Shown here: piece after piece, positions 49,701 through 57,054 of the stretch
Position numbering within the stretch: position 1 is the stretch's first letter
How the letters are laid out: the number at the start of each line of letters is the position of its first letter
DNA from: Acrocarpospora macrocephala
Lineage (GTDB): Bacteria > Actinomycetota > Actinomycetes > Streptosporangiales > Streptosporangiaceae
Direction of reading: 5' to 3'
DNA length: 64,000 nt
Assembly: GCF_009687865.1 (NCBI RefSeq)
Contig: NZ_BLAE01000004.1
Location: 1 to 64,000 of the forward strand
The notes under the pieces: generated by a model
Database searches by the model: none
What the model was told of the DNA's origin: nothing
What the model saw: only the letters and a program-made list of their open reading frames with translations
Translations under genes and position numbers: made by a program

Positions 49701-49958
49701 ATAGAGCTCGTCGCGGCCGCTCTCGTTGCCGGGGGCGCCGGCGGGCACGACGACCGGCGCCGGGTCCGCCGAGTAGTAGCTGCCGTCGCCGAGGATGGGG
49801 TTGCGGGTGTTGGTGAAGGTGACGGAGTCGGCGGCGTAGGCCGGAACGGGAACCCCGATCAGGGAGCCGGCCAGGAGAAGGGCGACCGCCGCCGGGACGG
49901 TCCTGCGTAACCGGCGCTTCAGTGATGAGACGGCGCTGCGCCTCGCGGCGTTCTTCAA
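46800..49958 (-). CDS. Secreted modular GH43 enzyme with two discoidin-like domains
   Basis: The 1052-residue product has a signal peptide (about 1-42), then a GH43 five-bladed propeller (about 43-385) with SADPAPVVV (base Asp), NIDPTILVDG (modulator Asp) and GFFEAAWIFKR (acid Glu). Two discoidin-like regions follow (about 395-540, with MWGTWTGSNPPQQWVQYTW; about 810-945, with IWGTWSGTRPATQWVQYEW). Between them are a Big_4-type domain (VTPEQVAEPGTF) and Ig-like domains. The C-terminal 90 residues form a Cys-bracketed domain shared with the upstream giant hydrolase. Arabinofuranosidase, xylosidase or galactosidase activity is possible on a complex glycan. Confidence 0.88.
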   Translation of the reverse strand: MKNAARRSAVSSLKRRLRRTVPAAVALLLAGSLIGVPVPAYAADSVTFTNTRNPILGDGSYYSADPAPVVVPAGAPGNESGRDELYIYTGHDQAGPSTNDFIMNEWGAFRTADVQAGEWTHYPSLMRPEQVFAWATPGRAYAGQVIRGVDGRYYWYVPINERDSPASDKFAIGVAVSNSPTGPWTDHAGGPIISQRVPTANTIHNIDPTILVDGTAPNQRVYIYWGSFSNLRMLELQQDMKTPVGTQRTVTGLTGFFEAAWIFKRSSTYYMAYAGNNAGPTSACTPANYHACIAYATAASPEGPWTYRGTMLRPVSSTTSHPGILEFNGKWYIAYHTADAVGGGHFRRSVAIDPVEWDDTQTPPRMKLVTPTPVKGRDLTPRPNIAQEAKVAVSNEPVPTQYWVKALNDEIVRSNPLPPDMWGTWTGSNPPQQWVQYTWDQPMRISGSQIEFWNDQPQGSGVGVAAPARWKIQYWNLGTAQWADVPNPSGYPTSTQGFQNTTFNPVTTTQVRAVFDASTNGSTYSAVAVEEWKILAAQPESVTPPALTVEVGERELPGTVDVPFGGETLRVPVFWDPVTPEQVAEPGTFTIQGTVLGYAAGRVSAQVKVISPGDTEGDHTAPTLALTPSGSAGSAGWFRSAVRVRVTGADDRGGRLTIESRVDSGQPVVTTDTRQADVNVTGDGQHTVTATATDRAGNVSAPANLTVRIDATAPVSVGTLNTANRTVKVLAADATSGVAGIEYAIGTGPWTPSTGGFITAPDANKHTVSFRALDVAGNLETAKTVVIPADLSGPLTGNIAPIATPTASYTAGWNSVTALNDNADPANPSQAQIWGTWSGTRPATQWVQYEWSRPVRIISSELKFWRDSNQGTGDGVAQPDGWVLQYWDEVTSAWRDVPGASAYGTSTTAFNTVTFTPITTPRVRATVRANGNGTTFSAVAITEWRVFADEPGTEPAKIPVTVTVAPRCIAGKAYVGVQARNDHEAAATITVETAYGERSFPNVAPGANAYQSFATREASIAAGSVTVRATGTVDGEETTSVYPAEHSSLTCT

Positions 49959-49987
49959 GGTGGTGCGTTCCTTACTCTCAGCGGAGG

Positions 49988-50020
49988 TTGGTGGCGGCGC
50001 CGCGGGGGCGCCGCCACCAA
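49988..50020 (-). terminator. 14-bp intercistronic hairpin between giant hydrolase and GH43 genes
   Basis: The arms 49988-50001 and 50007-50020 pair perfectly over 14 positions around five bases. It begins eight bases after the stop of the giant hydrolase and ends 30 bases before the GH43 ATG. It should modulate read-through or stabilise the upstream message. Confidence 0.65.
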
Positions 50021-50028
50021 GGGGGGTG

Positions 50029-53000
50029 CTAGCCGCAGTTGAGCGCGCCGTACGGCACTGCCACCGGTACGGTGACCGGCGTGCCGTCGACGGTTCCAGT
50101 GACCTTCACCGTCGCGGTGCCGGCCTGGATCGACTTGGCGCGGGTGTTGAACGCCTGGTAGGCGAACTTCCCGGGCGCGACGTTGGCCACGGTCCGCGAC
50201 CCATACGGCGTGCTCAGCTCGATGGTGAGCGGCACGTCGTCGTCGTTGCGGACGTTGAGGGTGACGTAGACGTTCGTGCCGGTGCACTGGGTGCGCGCCT
50301 GCACGTCGGTCTCCCAGATCGGGCCGCCCTCGCCCACGGTGAGCGTCAGCGTGGTCCGGATGGTGCCGGCCTCGCTGACGTAGTCGGGCAGGATCAGGTC
50401 GCCGATGACGGTGTAGGTGCCGTCGGTGTTGACGATCTCCGGGTTGAACCGCCAGTTCACCCCGATGGCCTGGTTGTCCCTGGATCCGTCGTTGTAGGAG
50501 ACCTCCACCTTGCTGGGCAGGTATGGCAGCTCGCCCACCTCGACGTGCTGCTGGAACGACTCGGCGCCCTGGATCGAGATGCCGCCCTGGGACATCTCAG
50601 GCCGCACGTAGACGCGGGCCTCGGCGATCAGGCCGTAGGCGTCGTTGGTGCCGTAGACCACGAACGGGTCGACGTTGGGCTCCGCGACCTGGTCCGGCGT
50701 GATCGGCTGCCACTTGAACCCGACGGTGCCGCGGGCGCCGCTGGCGTAGACCGCGTCCAGGGTGGCCGGCAGGGTGGGCACCATGCCCACGCCGGTGCGG
50801 ATGAGCACCGGCGAGCGCACCGTGTCGACGGTCTCGCCGTTGGCGCGCCAGCGCAGCACGCCCGTGCCGGCGCCGCCGGTCATGAGGCCCCAGATGCGGA
50901 TGCGCATCCGGCTGGTCGTCACCGGTTCGAAGTTGAAGCGGTTGTAGGTGTTGGTGGCCAGACCGTCGGCGTACGTCGATCCGTTCAGGGTCACCGGAGT
51001 CCAGGTGGTCCCGTCCGTGGAGGTCTCGATGGCGTAGGTCGTGGCCGTGGGGCGGCGGGTGCCGCCGTTGTCGTCGTACCAGTAGATGTCGGTCGAGGAG
51101 AGCCGCACCGGTGAGGTCCACTCGTACTGGATCCACGCCTCGGTCGCGGGGCTGGTGCCGTTGCGCGGCTGGCCCCAGTTGCCCCAGCCGGTTCCGGCGC
51201 CCGGGTTCGAGCTGCTCGGGGTGGTGGCCTCGTTGACCCGCGCGTGGTTCTCCCACGACGCGGTGCCGCTGGTGGTGATCGTCGCGGTGGAGCCGAACTC
51301 CGCGACGACGTCCTTCTTGGCGAGGGTCGCCGACACGGTCGCCGTCGACCGCTTCTCGCCGTCGTCGGCGAAGAACCGGAACACGTAGTCACCGGCGACG
51401 GTGCCGGTCACCCGGGTCGACAGCGCCTTGGAGTCGGCGAAGATGACGCCCGCGCCCTGCGGCGCGGAGACGGTCTCCCAGCCGAAGGTGAGCTCGTCGT
51501 CGTACGGGATGCCGTCGTCGGACGCCGTGCCGACCAGCCTGGTGGACAGGTTGCCGTCCGCCGAGCCGTCGCGCGTGGCGGTGACGGTGGGCGCCTGGTT
51601 GGAGACGTCCGGCACGTCACGCCCCGAGTTGAACACCTGGATCTCGGAGATCGCGGTGTAGAAGGTCGGGTTGTTGGTGAAGACGATGCGGACCTTGTCC
51701 GCCGTCACGGTGTCGAAGAGCGCCTCGTTGAACTTCGCCGACGGGACGGACGGGTTCTTGAACTGGCCCGGCACTTCCTTCCAGCCGCCGCTGCCGTTGG
51801 GCACCTGGACCCACCAGCGCGCGGGCTCGCGGTAACCGCCGGCCTGGCGGTCGCTGACGAAGAACACCTTCGCGTTGTCGAAGGACTTGGCCGACCCCAG
51901 ATCGAGCTCGACGTAGCCGTTCTTGTCGGTCGTGCCGTAGTTGCCCCAGTAGGGCTCGTTGGCGGTGACGCCGTCGGTCACCGCCGCCAGCGTCACGGGC
52001 TGCTCAGTCTCCTTGATGGCGCCGGGCGTGTAGTTCATCGAGGTGGTGCTGAAGCCGGGCGTGTGGAACTGCCGCCACGGCGCCGGCCGGGTGCCCTGCT
52101 GGGTGTGGGACGAGGCGAGGGTGGCGCCCTTCGCCAGGTTCGCCGCGTCCTCGGTGAGGTCGACTCCGGCCGTCTTGAGGTAGCTGACGACGCGGTCGTC
52201 CTCGATCGGGGTGTTCACCGCGGTCGGGAAGTCGCTCCCGGCGGCCGCGGTGAAGGTGACGGTCACGCCGTCCTCGGCCTGGACCTGGTTGGTCTTCGGG
52301 TCGTAGGTGAGCTTGCCGAGCTTGTCGGCGCTGGCCTTCTTCTCGCCGTTCAGGAACAGGCTGTAGCCCGCGCCCAGACCGTACTTGGTGCCGTCGGGGT
52401 CCCAGACGATGGTGACGTCCTGCCCGTGGTACCGCAGGTTGTTGACCATGAAGTGGTCGTAGCCGAACTTGATCGGCCACAGTTCGATCTTGTCGTCGGA
52501 GCGCGGCTGGATGCCCGCCATGTCCTCGACGAAGATGTAGTTCATGTTGCCGAGCATCACGTGGTTCGGGTTGTTGCGGTTGTAGGTCTTGGCCGTCGCG
52601 TTCCAGTTGGAGTAGTACTCCGACTGGTTCGGGACCCGCATGTCCGCGTTCGGGTAGATGCTCCAGGCCATCCAGTCAAGCAGCCGCTTGGCGTAGGCCG
52701 GGGTGATGTACTTCTGCTCCGGGTCGTAGTGGCGCAGCGCCGACCGTACGGCGCGGTACTGCACGGTGAAGTTGATGTTGGAGAAGTTGTTGGAGCCGCC
52801 GACCCCGTAGGCCGTCCGGTCGTACTGGTTGGCGGTGTAGAACGGGAAGATCGGGAAGTTGTCGCCGTAGGTCAGGAAGCGGTAGCCGTCGACGTACTGC
52901 TGCCACTGGTCGTACGGGATGAGGTTCTCGGCGTAGACGTCGTAGAGGTTCGACTCCTTGGCCGGGATCAGGCCGCGGGCCGCCGGGGGCAGCGGGTTGG

Positions 53001-54759
53001 CCTTGCCGTTGGAGCTGGCCCCGCTGGTGGCGCCGTGCGACGTGGCGGCCAGGAACATCCGCGTGTCGGGGCTCCACAGCCGGTTCAGGATCGCGTCGCG
53101 GATGCCGTTGGCGCTGGCCGCCATCTGGTCGACCTTGGCCTGGCCGGCGCCGGAGATCTGGTACAGCTGCCGGGCGGCGTCGAAGGCGCCCCACACGTAC
53201 GCCGACTCGGGACGCTCGATCGTCCGCGCGCCGGGCGCGCCGGCGCCGGTCTTCGGGAAGCCGAAGGAGATGGCGTCCGCGTCGTTGCCCGGCATGTAGT
53301 TGGTGTCGTAGGCGATGAGCTTGTCGTTGTTGCCGTCGTAGTGCTGGAGCTGGCCGACGCCGTCGCCCTCGAAGAAGTGGGCGAACTTCTCGGCGACCTC
53401 CTTGCCGCCGCCGTGCACGTTGTAGGCCTCAAGGCCGGCCGTGCCGATGTACTGCGAGTAGTGGTTGTTCCAGCTCGTGTGACCGGGGCTGTCGAGGAAG
53501 GCCGAGGAGCCGGACAGTTCGCCGATGTTGAGGATCTGGCCGTACGGCAGATACGGCGTGCGCAGCCACTTGGTGTCCTGCAGGTGCATCGGCTGGGTCA
53601 GCGCCACGGCGTTCTGGTAGAGGTTCACTCCCTCGATCGTCGTGGGGTACTGGTAGACGTGACCGGTCGCGTTGGCGTCGAGGGTGTTGTAACGCTCCCC
53701 CCACCAGCGGTAGACGATGGCCTTCTCGAGCGCGGGGTCGGGGACGTTGATGTAGGGCACGTCCTGCGCCCACTGGCGGTTGAACGCGGTGATGCCGGTG
53801 CGCACCGCCACGGCCGGCGCCAGCTCGGCGTACTCGTGGTAGCTCTCCACCGTCTTCGGCAGCGTGGCCGAGGAGACCGCGCCGACCACGGAGAGCGAGA
53901 CCGAGCCACCGGCGGGCACAGTGACCTCGCGGTCCAGGTTGGCGCCGGTGCGGGTGAAGCCGGCACCGGTGAGGTCGGTCCTGACCGTGTTCCACGGGGT
54001 GTCGACGAGCCCGTTGTTGGAACCGCTGGTGATGACGCGGGTGCCGGTGAGCTCGGCCGCGGTGGCTCCCGCCTGGGTGGCCAGCGGCGAGGCGGCCCGG
54101 ACCGTGAAGGTCGCCGCCGACCCACCGGGGTTGGTGAAGGTGATGGCGGTGACCGCGACGTTGTCGTAGGTGATGAACTTCGTCAGATCGGCGGTGACGC
54201 CGGTGGTGCCGATCGTGTACTGGCTCTTGGCGTGGCTCGGCGCGTTGAACCGGTTCGCGTTCACCTCGGTCACGGTCTGCCCGGGCACGGTGACGGTGTA
54301 CAGGTTGCCGAGGTTGTTGGGACCGCCGACGAAGGTGCTGCCGGCGAAACCCATGACGGTGAAGTTGTTGTTACTCGCGCCGCGCATGTAGAGGGAGCGG
54401 CCCCGAGTCATCAGCACGGTCGACCCGAGCGCTCCGCGAACGCCCAGCACGCGGTCGAGATAGTAGTCCGTGCCGCCGGCGGCCAGGTCCTTCTCGAAGA
54501 TCGACTGGTGCAGGTTCGCCGCGGTGTACGGCACGCCCGGCTTGAGCTGGTTGGCGACGTCGCCGACGTTGGCGTAGACCGGGTCGCCGATGTCCATGAC
54601 GTGGCTCTGCCCGTTGGTGTAGACCCCCACGTCGCCCTCGTTGCCGGGCAGAATCGGGCCGTCGGCGTGAGCGGCGGGTGGCAGGCCGATCACCCCTCCC
54701 GCCACGAGCGCGGCGAGAGCCGCCCACGTGGGAGCCCTCCTTAAGCGTCTGGTGATCAT
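50029..54759 (-). CDS. Giant secreted glycoside hydrolase (alpha/alpha-barrel type) with discoidin-like modules
   Basis: The 1576-residue product has a signal peptide (TWAALAALVAGGVIGLPPAA) and a beta-sandwich region to about residue 330. A helical barrel (about 335-880) contains IVYRWWGERYNTLDANAT, LQDTKWLRTPYLPYGQI, ERPESAYVWGAFDAARQLY and YAENLIPYDQWQQYVDG. This resembles MGH1/GH63-like (alpha/alpha)6 glycosidases, but I cannot assign a CAZy family. Then come a discoidin-like domain (DLGSAKSFDNAKVFFVSDRQ), an Ig-like segment (DVSNQAPTVTATRDGSADG), a second discoidin-like domain and two Big_4 domains (one with ITPDQVAEPNVDPFVVYG). The final 90 residues match the GH43 C-terminus. GGAGGAG precedes the ATG. 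First gene of the operon. Confidence 0.82.
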   Translation of the reverse strand: MITRRLRRAPTWAALAALVAGGVIGLPPAAHADGPILPGNEGDVGVYTNGQSHVMDIGDPVYANVGDVANQLKPGVPYTAANLHQSIFEKDLAAGGTDYYLDRVLGVRGALGSTVLMTRGRSLYMRGASNNNFTVMGFAGSTFVGGPNNLGNLYTVTVPGQTVTEVNANRFNAPSHAKSQYTIGTTGVTADLTKFITYDNVAVTAITFTNPGGSAATFTVRAASPLATQAGATAAELTGTRVITSGSNNGLVDTPWNTVRTDLTGAGFTRTGANLDREVTVPAGGSVSLSVVGAVSSATLPKTVESYHEYAELAPAVAVRTGITAFNRQWAQDVPYINVPDPALEKAIVYRWWGERYNTLDANATGHVYQYPTTIEGVNLYQNAVALTQPMHLQDTKWLRTPYLPYGQILNIGELSGSSAFLDSPGHTSWNNHYSQYIGTAGLEAYNVHGGGKEVAEKFAHFFEGDGVGQLQHYDGNNDKLIAYDTNYMPGNDADAISFGFPKTGAGAPGARTIERPESAYVWGAFDAARQLYQISGAGQAKVDQMAASANGIRDAILNRLWSPDTRMFLAATSHGATSGASSNGKANPLPPAARGLIPAKESNLYDVYAENLIPYDQWQQYVDGYRFLTYGDNFPIFPFYTANQYDRTAYGVGGSNNFSNINFTVQYRAVRSALRHYDPEQKYITPAYAKRLLDWMAWSIYPNADMRVPNQSEYYSNWNATAKTYNRNNPNHVMLGNMNYIFVEDMAGIQPRSDDKIELWPIKFGYDHFMVNNLRYHGQDVTIVWDPDGTKYGLGAGYSLFLNGEKKASADKLGKLTYDPKTNQVQAEDGVTVTFTAAAGSDFPTAVNTPIEDDRVVSYLKTAGVDLTEDAANLAKGATLASSHTQQGTRPAPWRQFHTPGFSTTSMNYTPGAIKETEQPVTLAAVTDGVTANEPYWGNYGTTDKNGYVELDLGSAKSFDNAKVFFVSDRQAGGYREPARWWVQVPNGSGGWKEVPGQFKNPSVPSAKFNEALFDTVTADKVRIVFTNNPTFYTAISEIQVFNSGRDVPDVSNQAPTVTATRDGSADGNLSTRLVGTASDDGIPYDDELTFGWETVSAPQGAGVIFADSKALSTRVTGTVAGDYVFRFFADDGEKRSTATVSATLAKKDVVAEFGSTATITTSGTASWENHARVNEATTPSSSNPGAGTGWGNWGQPRNGTSPATEAWIQYEWTSPVRLSSTDIYWYDDNGGTRRPTATTYAIETSTDGTTWTPVTLNGSTYADGLATNTYNRFNFEPVTTSRMRIRIWGLMTGGAGTGVLRWRANGETVDTVRSPVLIRTGVGMVPTLPATLDAVYASGARGTVGFKWQPITPDQVAEPNVDPFVVYGTNDAYGLIAEARVYVRPEMSQGGISIQGAESFQQHVEVGELPYLPSKVEVSYNDGSRDNQAIGVNWRFNPEIVNTDGTYTVIGDLILPDYVSEAGTIRTTLTLTVGEGGPIWETDVQARTQCTGTNVYVTLNVRNDDDVPLTIELSTPYGSRTVANVAPGKFAYQAFNTRAKSIQAGTATVKVTGTVDGTPVTVPVAVPYGALNCG

Positions 54760-55000
54760 TTGCTCCTCCTGGTACCGGTGGGGGTGAATGTCGGGCTTAT
54801 GCCGGCACACGCACGGGGGCGTGCCGAGGGTCGGAAACGGCTCGTGATTGGTTGGCGGCGCCGCGGCGCGGGCGTCGCTGTCGTGGGTGACTCAGCTGAT
54901 CGGGAGCCAGGCGGATGACCCGCGGGTGACAGGCGGGTGGCCGGCTTGCGTGGACACGGGGTTCGTCGATGTGGATACGGGGTTAGTCGACGACGGGCGG

Positions 55001-55147
55001 TCAGACCCGCGGTGATTCCGCACCCCGGAGCCGCCGGGGGAATCCGTGGCGGCCAGGCAGGCGGGCGGCACCCGGTCCTGCGGCGGGTAGGCGTAGCAGC
55101 GGCACCATCGTGACCAGGACCGTGTGGACCAGCGCACGTGGCTTCAT
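55001..55147 (-). CDS. Possible 48-residue leader or small peptide in the operon 5' region
   Basis: ATG 55147 has GGAGAGGG upstream and opens MKPRALVHTVLVTMVPLLRL, a hydrophobic, signal-like N-terminus, then a Pro/Gly/Arg-rich tail ending SPRV. It lies between the operon promoter and the giant hydrolase gene. It may be a leader peptide, a small membrane peptide or chance. I recognise no relative. Confidence 0.3.
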   Translation of the reverse strand: MKPRALVHTVLVTMVPLLRLPAAGPGAARLPGRHGFPRRLRGAESPRV

Positions 55148-55193
55148 GACCCTCTCCTTCCGATATCCCCCCGACGCATGCCCGAAATCACCT

Positions 55194-55206
55194 AAAAGGT
55201 TTTCGA
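55194..55206. promoter_or_regulatory. Operator copy 1 (AAAAGGTTTTCGA) at the transcription start
   Basis: The 13-base element contains AAAA-GG-TTTT symmetry and, with adjacent bases, TTTCGAAA. It immediately follows the -10 of the minus-strand promoter, so binding would block initiation. An identical copy lies 90 bases upstream. The form resembles LacI-family operators. Confidence 0.6.
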
Positions 55207-55235
55207 AACATAGAAGAAGCCTGTGACGCTGTCAA
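55207..55235 (-). promoter_or_regulatory. Strong sigma-70-type promoter of the surface-glycan operon
   Basis: On the minus strand TTGACA (55235-55230) is the perfect -35, and TATGTT (55212-55207) the -10, at 17 bases. Operator copy 1 abuts the -10. The predicted transcript would have a leader of about 440 bases before the giant hydrolase ATG at 54759. Confidence 0.7.
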
Positions 55236-55283
55236 TGGTGGACTGGCCGGTAGGCCGAGCGTCGGCCACTTCACAGCATCCTG

Positions 55284-55296
55284 AAAAGGTTTTCGA
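55284..55296. promoter_or_regulatory. Operator copy 2 (AAAAGGTTTTCGA), 90 bp upstream
   Basis: The sequence is identical over 13 bases to operator copy 1, with GAAAA-GG-TTTTC symmetry. Its 90-base offset, between eight and nine helical turns, allows DNA looping by a tetrameric repressor. The regulator is not in this window, or is the LacI protein at 24489, whose operators differ. Confidence 0.55.
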
Positions 55297-55474
55297 CAGG
55301 GCATGACCAGGCGGTTCCGCGGCAGCGACCAGGCGGCCGCCGGGGTCAACGAGGCGGCCGGAGGGCGGGAGCTCCGGCCTGCGCGCCCCGGCAGGACCGG
55401 ACATCCCCCCATTCTGGGACACCAGGGTCGCAAAGGTATATCAGTGACGTAATGACATGGATTATGTGTCGCTC

Positions 55475-55509
55475 TGATCACACATCTTGTGTTATGTCAC
55501 ATGTGATCA
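55475..55509. promoter_or_regulatory. Inverted repeat TGATCACA-N19-TGTGATCA
   Basis: Perfect eight-base arms at 55475-55482 and 55502-55509 lie in an AT-rich region 37 bases before the TTG of the relic gene at 55546. Inside, further TGTG/CACA half-sites occur. It looks like a dimer-of-dimers regulator site. Confidence 0.45.
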
Positions 55510-55545
55510 CTACGAATAGGACCGGACTACTACGTGGAGGTCCCC

Positions 55546-55767
55546 TTGCGCTTACCCATCGCCCTCGCCGTCTCGGCCGCCCTCCTCATCCCCCAGGGGG
55601 CGGCGACGGCCGATCCCACCGAGCCGGCCCAGCAGGCGGTACGGGATCGCCAATGACGTCAGGGTGGAGCACGCGAGGGCCAGGCCGCCGTCGTCAGCGG
55701 CCGGGACGAGCGGGGCGCGGCCGTGGTGCATTCGGACGCTCGTCACCAAGGGCGTGACACGACGTGA
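55546..55767 (+). pseudogene. Secreted protein relic with in-frame TGA
   Basis: TTG at 55546 follows GGAGG and begins LRLPIALAVSAALLIPQGAA, a full signal peptide, then TADPTEPAQQAVRDRQ and a TGA at 55654. The same frame continues open beyond the stop with GQAAVVSGRDERGAAVVHSD to a second TGA at 55765. The resumed segment resembles the N-terminal strand pair of secreted serine hydrolases (VxxGRDxxG). I read it as an inactivated gene, its 3' part lost. Confidence 0.5.
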
Positions 55768-55894
55768 CATGACGTGGAACAGCGCGAGCGCTGCTGGTGT
55801 GTGGTGCCTGTGAAGATTCTGCGCACTTCGTTGATCACGTTGGTCGTACGGCGCTAGCGTTCGTCTTCCGATCACGCGGAGGCGGGAGAGAACC

Positions 55895-56512
55895 ATGATC
55901 ATGGAACTGGTGCTCACGGGTGCGCTGGCGGTGGGGGCGCCGGTGGCCCCGCTGACGCAGGCGGAGATGAAGAGGGCCCTGCTGGCCGACAAGGATCTCG
56001 GCAAGGGTGTGGCCATCTTGTCGATGGACCTGGATGGAGCGTTCCTGTCCGCGTTCAGGGTGGACGAGGCGCGCTGCATGGATGCGCTGAAGGCGTACGA
56101 CAGTGTGTTCGGCGGGCAGCGGCCCTCGGCCTGGATCATCGGCAAGGTCAACGGGTTACATCAGGTGTTCACGGGTGGTCCGGCGACGATCAGGCAGCTC
56201 AAGACCGCCGCGTTGAAGGTCGCCACCGCCTGTGACGGGCAGGTGGGTTTCCGGCGGCAGAGCGAGTTCAAGAAGAAGAAGGTCGCCAACCTCGGCGACG
56301 CCACCTACGCCTTCGAGGTGACCTTCGACAGCGCTCGGTTCCCAGGGGCCGATATGAACACCTATGTGTCGGAGTTCGTGGTCGTGGCGTACAAGAGCTC
56401 GGTCGTCGTCTACCAGGGCCTGACCGACACCAAGTCGACGTGGCCGACGACGGTGAAGACCGCCAAGAAGGCCGTCGCCAAGGTCAAGAAGGTGTACGCC
56501 CGGCGCGGCTGA
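55895..56512 (+). CDS. Secreted protein of unknown function
   Basis: The 205-residue product has a short signal-like N-terminus (MIMELVLTGALAVGAPVAPL) and a mature alpha/beta domain: QAEMKRALLADKDLGKGVAI, CMDALKAYDSVFGG, IRQLKTAALKVATACDG, VTFDSARFPGADMNTYVSEF and VVVYQGLTDTKSTW. The layout resembles extracellular sensor-like domains (PknH-type) of actinomycetes, but identity is weak. Two cysteines could form a disulphide. It is convergent with the MarR gene, whose stop is one base away. Confidence 0.7.
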   Translation: MIMELVLTGALAVGAPVAPLTQAEMKRALLADKDLGKGVAILSMDLDGAFLSAFRVDEARCMDALKAYDSVFGGQRPSAWIIGKVNGLHQVFTGGPATIRQLKTAALKVATACDGQVGFRRQSEFKKKKVANLGDATYAFEVTFDSARFPGADMNTYVSEFVVVAYKSSVVVYQGLTDTKSTWPTTVKTAKKAVAKVKKVYARRG

Positions 56513-56513
56513 G

Positions 56514-56936
56514 TCACGGCGCCTCCGGCACGGCCAACGCGTTGATCAGAGGAGCCAGCCGCCGGAGTTCTTCCAGATGGGTGGCGCTGAGCAGGGCCAG
56601 CTTGCCCTTGCCGGCGCTGGTGAGCTTCAGGCGTACGACGCGGCGATCCTTGCCCTCCCCGCGGTTGCGGGCGACGAGACCGAGCTGCTCGACCCGATCG
56701 ATCAGCTGCACGGTGCTGTGATGCCGGGTGCACAGGTAGTCGGCGAGTTCTCCGATGGTGGGCCCGCGCGAGTCGTCGTGACCGCGGATCGCCAGCAGCA
56801 GCTGGTGCTGGGTGGCCGTCAGCCCCACCTCGGCCGCCCGCTCCTCACTCCACCGAAGGAAGCGGCGCACCCCCACCCGGACCGCGAGCAAGCTCGCATA
56901 CTGCCGGTCGTCGAGAGCGGTGGGTGGTGGCATCAT
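56514..56936 (-). CDS. MarR-family regulator
   Basis: The 140-residue product is a complete MarR protein: LTATQHQLLLAIRGHDDSRG, then TIGELADYLCTRHHSTVQLI as recognition helix and RGEGKDRRVVRLKLTSAGKG as the wing. It is divergent from the SPW-family membrane protein, and a perfect 15-base palindrome lies in the 118-base interval (56954-56968), 18 bases from its ATG. It probably represses itself and that membrane protein gene. Confidence 0.9.
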   Translation of the reverse strand: MMPPPTALDDRQYASLLAVRVGVRRFLRWSEERAAEVGLTATQHQLLLAIRGHDDSRGPTIGELADYLCTRHHSTVQLIDRVEQLGLVARNRGEGKDRRVVRLKLTSAGKGKLALLSATHLEELRRLAPLINALAVPEAP

Positions 56937-56953
56937 GGGGACATATCTCCTTA

Positions 56954-56968
56954 TGTGATATTATCACA
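56954..56968. promoter_or_regulatory. MarR operator TGTGAT-ATT-ATCACA
   Basis: The perfect inverted repeat lies in the AT-rich interval between marR (56936, minus) and the SPW gene (57055, plus). Its length and position are typical for a MarR dimer. Nearby CATGATATATGAG (56970-56982) may be a second, weaker site. Confidence 0.65.
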
Positions 56969-57054
56969 ACATGATATATGAGTAAGGCGGCATGTGAGCC
57001 GCGTTGCTCAACGAGCCACACGTACGCACTGCGTTCGAGAAGGTGGTGAAAGAC

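Larger units (their letters stand above)
54760..55545. other. Long intergenic region, control region of the surface-glycan operon
   Basis: This 786-base stretch holds, from the giant hydrolase start outwards, a possible 48-codon ORF (55001-55147), a strong minus-strand promoter (55207-55235), two copies of AAAAGGTTTTCGA (55194, 55284), and a long-armed inverted repeat (55475-55509) facing the plus-strand relic gene. The roughly 450-base 5' leader upstream of 54759 is long for an actinomycete. I see no other gene in it. Confidence 0.6.

Noticed and set aside
51244-54744. 1166-codon plus-strand open frame opposite the giant hydrolase
   Set aside because: Low-complexity Val/Arg/Gly composition with no motif; it is an antisense shadow of the minus-strand gene.
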